Shown here: positions 59,623 to 64,000 of the stretch, one piece after another | Layout of the letters: the number at the start of each line of letters is the position of its first letter | Numbering within the stretch: the stretch's first letter is position 1 | From: Pseudomonas sp. TH15 | GTDB taxonomy: Bacteria > Pseudomonadota > Gammaproteobacteria > Pseudomonadales > Pseudomonadaceae | Length of the DNA: 64,000 nucleotides | Reading direction: 5' to 3' | Assembly: GCF_016651105.1 (NCBI RefSeq) | Contig: NZ_JAEKEL010000001.1 | Span: 1,509,501 to 1,573,500 of the forward strand | Notes under the pieces: generated by a model | What the model saw: only the letters and a program-made list of their open reading frames with translations | Told to the model about the DNA's origin: nothing | The model's database searches: none | Program-made: the position numbers and the translations under genes

Positions 59623-61107
59623 ATGAGCGTAAGCAATCCAACCCTGATCACGTTCGTGATCTACATCGCAGCAATGGTGCTGATTGGCTTGATGGCCTAT
59701 CGCTCTACCAACAACCTTTCTGACTATATTCTGGGCGGTCGCAGCCTGGGCAGCGTCGTGACTGCATTGTCCGCCGGCGCCTCCGACATGAGCGGCTGGT
59801 TGTTGATGGGCTTGCCTGGCGCGATTTACATGTCCGGCCTTTCCGAAAGCTGGATCGCCATCGGCCTGATCGTCGGTGCTTACCTGAACTGGCTGTTCGT
59901 CGCCGGCCGTCTGCGGGTGCAGACCGAGCACAACGGCGATGCGTTAACCCTGCCGGATTACTTCTCCAGTCGCTTCGAAGACAAAAGCGGCCTGCTGCGG
60001 ATCATTTCCGCCATCGTGATTCTGGTGTTCTTCACCATCTATTGCGCCTCCGGCATCGTGGCCGGCGCCCGTCTGTTCGAAAGTACTTTCGGCATGTCCT
60101 ACGAGACAGCACTGTGGGCCGGTGCTGCGGCGACGATTGCCTACACCTTCATCGGCGGTTTCCTGGCCGTGAGCTGGACCGACACCGTACAAGCCACGCT
60201 GATGATCTTCGCCCTGTTGCTGACGCCGATCATCGTGCTGCTGGCGACCGGTGGCGTCGACACCACGTTCCTGGCCATCGAAGCGAACGATCCAAGCAAC
60301 TTCGACATGCTGAAAAACACCACCTTCATCGGCGTGATTTCGCTGATGGGCTGGGGTCTGGGTTACTTCGGCCAGCCGCACATCCTTGCGCGTTTCATGG
60401 CGGCGGATTCGGTCAAGTCGATCGCTAAAGCACGTCGCATCTCCATGACCTGGATGATCCTGTGCCTGGGCGGCACCGTCGCTGTGGGTTTCTTCGGTAT
60501 TGCGTACTTCTCGGCACACCCCGAGCTGGCCGCTCCTGTGACCGAAAACCACGAACGTGTGTTCATTGAACTGGCGAAAATCCTGTTCAATCCGTGGGTT
60601 GCCGGTGTACTGCTGTCGGCCATTCTGGCTGCCGTGATGAGCACCCTGAGCTGCCAGTTGCTGGTGTGCTCGAGCGCCCTGACCGAAGACTTCTACAAAA
60701 CCTTCCTGCGCAAATCCGCCTCCCAGATTGAGTTGGTCTGGGTCGGCCGCGCCATGGTGTTGCTGGTTGCGTTGATCGCCATCGCACTGGCCGCCAACCC
60801 GGAAAACCGTGTGCTCGGTCTGGTCAGCTACGCCTGGGCTGGTTTCGGCGCTGCGTTCGGTCCGGTTGTCTTGATCTCCGTAATCTGGAAAGACATGACC
60901 CGCGACGGCGCACTGGCCGGCATCCTGGTCGGCGCGATCACCGTGATCGTCTGGAAGCACTTCAACGTGTTGGGTCTGTACGAAATCATCCCGGGCTTCA
61001 TCTTCGCCAGCCTGGCGATCTACATCGTCAGCAAACTGGGCGAACCGACCAAAGGCATGCTGATGCGCTTTGATGCGGCCGAGAAGGACTATCGTCTGAA
61101 CAAGTGA
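59623..61107 (+). CDS. putP: Sodium/proline symporter
   Basis: A 494-residue SSS-family transporter with 13 membrane helices. The Na+/proline site is visible in LSAGASDMSGWLLMGLPGAIY. GWGLGYFGQPHILARFMA and AILAAVMSTLSCQLLV are diagnostic of PutP. It imports proline for PutA, with which it forms a divergent unit under PutA-type boxes. Confidence 0.96.
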   Translation: MSVSNPTLITFVIYIAAMVLIGLMAYRSTNNLSDYILGGRSLGSVVTALSAGASDMSGWLLMGLPGAIYMSGLSESWIAIGLIVGAYLNWLFVAGRLRVQTEHNGDALTLPDYFSSRFEDKSGLLRIISAIVILVFFTIYCASGIVAGARLFESTFGMSYETALWAGAAATIAYTFIGGFLAVSWTDTVQATLMIFALLLTPIIVLLATGGVDTTFLAIEANDPSNFDMLKNTTFIGVISLMGWGLGYFGQPHILARFMAADSVKSIAKARRISMTWMILCLGGTVAVGFFGIAYFSAHPELAAPVTENHERVFIELAKILFNPWVAGVLLSAILAAVMSTLSCQLLVCSSALTEDFYKTFLRKSASQIELVWVGRAMVLLVALIAIALAANPENRVLGLVSYAWAGFGAAFGPVVLISVIWKDMTRDGALAGILVGAITVIVWKHFNVLGLYEIIPGFIFASLAIYIVSKLGEPTKGMLMRFDAAEKDYRLNK

Positions 61108-61151
61108 TGGGGGATGAGCTGAGGCTCTGACCTTTCGCTGAACATGAAAAC

Positions 61152-61185
61152 GGTCCGCTTCCTTTTGGAGGTGGGCCTTTTTTTT
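61152..61185 (+). terminator. Rho-independent terminator of putP
   Basis: An 11-bp stem (GGTCCGCTTCC with GGAGGTGGGCC, three G-U pairs) with a TTTT loop is followed by eight T residues, 45 bases after the putP stop. Confidence 0.85.
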
Positions 61186-61214
61186 GCGCGGATTTCGTGG
61201 CGTCGACGTTCAAA

Positions 61215-61304
61215 TGTGGGAGCGGGTTTGCTCGCGAATGCGGTGAGTCAGCTTGCACCCATGCGGAATGTGGAACCGCATTCGCGAGCAAGCCCGCTCC
61301 CACA
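61215..61304. repeat. REPIN between putP and vgrG
   Basis: A 90-bp REP doublet of the GGGCTTGCTCGC subtype with one mismatch in the first arm. It sits directly after the putP terminator. Confidence 0.9.
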
Positions 61305-61364
61305 GGGTCAGTGGTACTCCTGAAGGGAATGTCTGTAGCCAAACATCCTAATTTGTGAAGGATA

Positions 61365-61386
61365 TTTCCCTAAAAAAGTAGGGAAA
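61365..61386 (+). promoter_or_regulatory. Inverted repeat upstream of vgrG
   Basis: TTTCCCTA and TAGGGAAA form a perfect 8-bp stem around AAAAAG, about 80 bases before the vgrG ATG. It could be an operator or a 5' leader hairpin. Nothing else stands out between the REPIN and vgrG. Confidence 0.4.
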
Positions 61387-61467
61387 ATCTGATTTTCCTG
61401 ACCTCCGCTCAACCCCCCTTGTCGCTCATGCAGAATCGCCCGCCTTCATTCTGCAGAGAGACATCGG

Positions 61468-63482
61468 ATGTTCGCGCCTGCCAATCAACCGCGTTTCACG
61501 TTGACCCTCGACGGCGTCCAGAATGAGCTCAAGGTGCTTGAGTTCACGGGTAAGGAAGCCATCAGCCAACCCTTCCGTTTCGATCTGGAACTGGTCAGCG
61601 AACGGCCAGACCTCGAACTGGAAAGTCTCCTGCACTGTCAGGCGTTTCTGAGTTTTGATGGCGGCGGTTCCGGCATTCACGGTCAGATTTATCGGGTTGG
61701 CCAAGGGGATAGCGGCAAGCGTCTGACACGCTACCAAGTCAGCCTGGTCCCGCGTCTGGCCTACCTCGGCCGGCGCATCAATCAGCGGATCTTCCAGCAC
61801 CTCAGCGTTCCGCAAATCGTTGAGAGGATCCTCAAGGATCACGCGATCCTGCGCGATGCCTTCGAATTCCAGCTCGGCAGCGACTACCCGCCGCGTGATT
61901 ATTGTGTGCAGTACGCCGAGAGCGATCTGGCGTTCATCCAGCGCTTGTGCGCCGAAGTCGGCATCCACTACCACTTTCAGCACAGCCCCGAGGGGCATCG
62001 CCTGGTGTTCGGCGATGACCAGACCGTGTTTCCCCGACTGGCCGAACCAACGCTCTATCTGCCCGGCAGTGGCATGGCCGGTGGTGCCCCGGCCATCAAG
62101 CGTTTCAACGTGCGCGTGGAAACGCGTACCAGCGTGGTTACCCGGCGCGACTACAACTTCATCAAACCGCGCTTGCAACTGGAAAGCCGCATCGACGGGG
62201 AAAAGCGGCCGGTACTTGAGGACTATCACTTTCCTGGCCAATTCAACGATCGTGAAACGGGCAAGCACCTCGCCCAGCGCGCACTTGAGCGACATGTCGC
62301 CGATTATCGTCAGGCCGAGGGCATCAGCGATGAATCCTCGCTGGTTTGCGGACATTTCCTGCAACTTACCGAGCATCCGCGCCAGGACTGGAATGATCTG
62401 TGGCTACTCACCGCCGTTGAACACCATGGCCGACAGCCGCAAGTGCTGGAGGAATCGGTCACCAGCGACGGGGAAGAATTCCAGGGTTACCGTAATACCT
62501 TTCTCGCCACGCCGTGGGCAGTGTTCTTTCGCCCGCCGCTGGGCCCGGAAAAACCGCGAATGCTCGGTTATCAACCGGCGGTTGTCACCGGCCCGAGCGA
62601 CAGCGAGATCCATTGCGATGAGTTCGGCCGGGTAAAGGTTCAACTGCTTGGGATCGCGATGGCGAGCTCAATGAGCATTCCAGTTGCTGGCTGCGAGTGG
62701 CCACTGGCTGGGCTCACGACCGTTATGGCAGCGTGTTGATTCCGCGGGTTGGCATGGAAGTGCTGGTGGGTTTCATCGACGCCGACGCCGACAAACCGTT
62801 GGTGATGAGTTGTCTGCCGAACGCCGCGACGCCCGTTCCGCTGGACCTGCCGGCCGACAAGACCCGCAGTATTTTCCGCAGCCAGAGCAGTCCCGGCGGC
62901 GGTGGCTACAACGAAGTTCGCATCGAGGATCGCAAAGGCGCCGAGGAAATCTACCTGCGGGCCCAGCGAAACTGGACCCAGCACGTGCTGAATGATCAAC
63001 AGGTACAGGTCGATAACGCCCGCAGCATCGTCGTCACCGGCACCGCCCGGCATGAATTGAAGGCCGACGAACAGCGCATCACTCACGGCCAGCGCCAGAC
63101 CGAAGTGCGACAGGACGACCACTTGCTGGTGAGCGGCGACCGGCACATTCGGGTGAACAGCCAGGCGCTAAATGCCAGCCAGCAATTCCATGTCAGCGCC
63201 GGCCAGCAAGTGGTCATCGACGGCGGCGCCAGCGCGACCATTCAGGCCGGTGGGCAGTGGATCAACATTGGCCCCGGCGGGATTTTCAGCAGCGTGCCGA
63301 TTCAGGTCGGTGGTGCGCCGATGCCGGTCATGGCAGCAGTGGCGAGTTCGTCGGATGTTCCGTTGAAACTCGCCGCAGCCCCGGCGGCGTTGCTCAGCGC
63401 GGCGCAGATCATGAGCCTGAAAGGTGATGCTCCGTTCTGTGAAGAGTGTGAGCGTTGCAAGGACGGTGTTTGTGCCTTCTGA
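61468..63482 (+). pseudogene. vgrG: T6SS spike protein VgrG, disrupted by a one-base deletion
   Basis: VgrG trimers form the type VI secretion spike tip. The gp27-like part (RFTLTLDGVQNELKVLEF, then HYHFQHSPEGHRLVF) runs to GPSDSEIHCDEFGRVKVQL, where the frame is lost near 62647. From there the +1 frame continues with WDRDGELNEHSSCWLRVATG, IPRVGMEVLVGFID and the gp5-like OB fold and beta-helix, to 63482. Joined, the protein is about 671 residues, the normal size. One base is missing just before TTGGGATCGC. The tail ends CEECERCKDGVCAF, Cys-rich. The DUF4123 gene overlaps its end. Confidence 0.85.
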
Positions 63483-64000
63483 ATGTCTAGCGCCGTCGGC
63501 GTGGCTGGCGAACGTACCGCTGAAACCGTCGGAACAATTGTTCGCGATTTTCAGCAAAACCAGCGACGCCAATCCATCCAGGGCTTGGCAAGGGGCGTCG
63601 AGCCCAATCTGGGCCGACACTATTTACGCCGAGTGGGATGCGGTGATGCCCTTCGTGGGAATTGTCCCGGCAGGCAGTGAGTTTCTCGATTGGGTGGCGA
63701 CTACTGAGTCTCTTGATTGGGGCTGGCTGGCGGTTTCTTCGGCGAGCCTTGAAGGGGTGGTTGAGCATTTTCGCAGTTTGACCCAGGTGTTGATGCCGGA
63801 CGGCAAAGCGGTGTTTTTCCGTTTTTGGGATGGGCGGTTTTTGTCGCCGATCTTGCAGTCCGAGGCGGTCAGCGCGGCGCAACTGTTGCCGGTGATCTCG
63901 CGTGGACTGATTAATGGTCAGGACATTGATATCGGGGGAAGGCGCAGGTTTCCGGGCAGGTGTTTCCATGGTGGAAAGTGCCGGAATCGGTGTTGGCAGC
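63472..64000 (+). pseudogene. DUF4123 T6SS adaptor protein, frameshifted and cut by window end
   Basis: DUF4123 proteins are chaperone/adaptors that load effectors onto VgrG. GTG at 63472 has AAGGA eight bases upstream and overlaps the vgrG stop. The frame reads WADTIYAEWDAVMPFVGIV, SEFLDWVATTESLDWGWLAV, VEHFRSLTQVLMPDGKAVFF and RFWDGRFLSPIL, the typical core. At a five-G run (63934-63938) the frame changes. The +1 frame then gives KAQVSGQVFPWWKVPESVLA, clearly the authentic continuation, so one G is missing. The C-terminus lies beyond the window, as would the cognate effector. Confidence 0.7.

Overview
The window looks like a chromosomal segment from a fluorescent pseudomonad of the Pseudomonas fluorescens complex. 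The base composition is high in GC, and the mrcA / pilMNOPQ / aroKB / damX-like / gltBD / hemE order is the Pseudomonas core order. The intergenic gaps carry typical Pseudomonas REP doublets (REPINs). The species assignment is inferred from gene content and order, not from a search.

Layout. 1-9.2 kb: the start of mrcA (PBP1A) diverges from pilMNOPQ (type IV pilus alignment complex and secretin), followed by aroK, aroB and a DamX-like SPOR-domain protein. 9.5-16.7 kb: glutamate synthase (gltBD) and hemE. 16.9-20.5 kb: a YnfM-type MFS exporter divergent from its YnfL-type LysR regulator, then two paralogous small secreted proteins. 20.5-39.0 kb: one minus-strand, translationally coupled run of 20 genes encoding a complete aryl polyene (APE) pigment pathway. 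It encodes the chain-length factor, two acyltransferases, two ACPs, an AMP ligase fused to a hotdog dehydratase, a GT2 glycosyltransferase, an aromatic amino acid ammonia-lyase, a thioesterase, a LolA-like carrier, an MMPL exporter, an antiporter-like membrane protein, a halogenase-like flavoprotein, a methyltransferase, a DUF3261 lipoprotein, KS, DH, KR and KS. 39.3-41.5 kb: an orphan ParA-like ATPase, trxC and a HigBA toxin-antitoxin pair with palindromic operators. 41.5-48.2 kb: selO, an MscK/KefA-type mechanosensitive channel and an NhaP2/CvrA antiporter. 48.5-53.0 kb: two chemoreceptors flanking a TIGR02449/ZapA-like pair. 53.1-61.1 kb: an acyl-CoA dehydrogenase, trifunctional putA and divergent putP, with PutA-type boxes between them. 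61.5-64 kb: a T6SS vgrG and a DUF4123 adaptor gene running off the window.

How it fits together. The APE genes supply an aryl starter (ammonia-lyase, AMP ligase), extend and reduce it on ACPs (KS/CLF, KR, DH), tailor it (methyltransferase, flavoprotein), attach it to a lipid/glycan carrier (GT2 and acyltransferases) and export it (LolA-like protein, MMPL protein, DUF3261 lipoprotein). The most unusual features are two REPIN elements lying in frame inside the 5' ends of apeL and apeN, and an ammonia-lyase with a non-canonical Phe-His selectivity pair. The flavoprotein with a WxWxIP motif also stands out. Three genes (pilO, vgrG, DUF4123) each carry a single-base deletion, two or all three of them in G runs. 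These are either true inactivations or, more likely as a set, base-calling errors.
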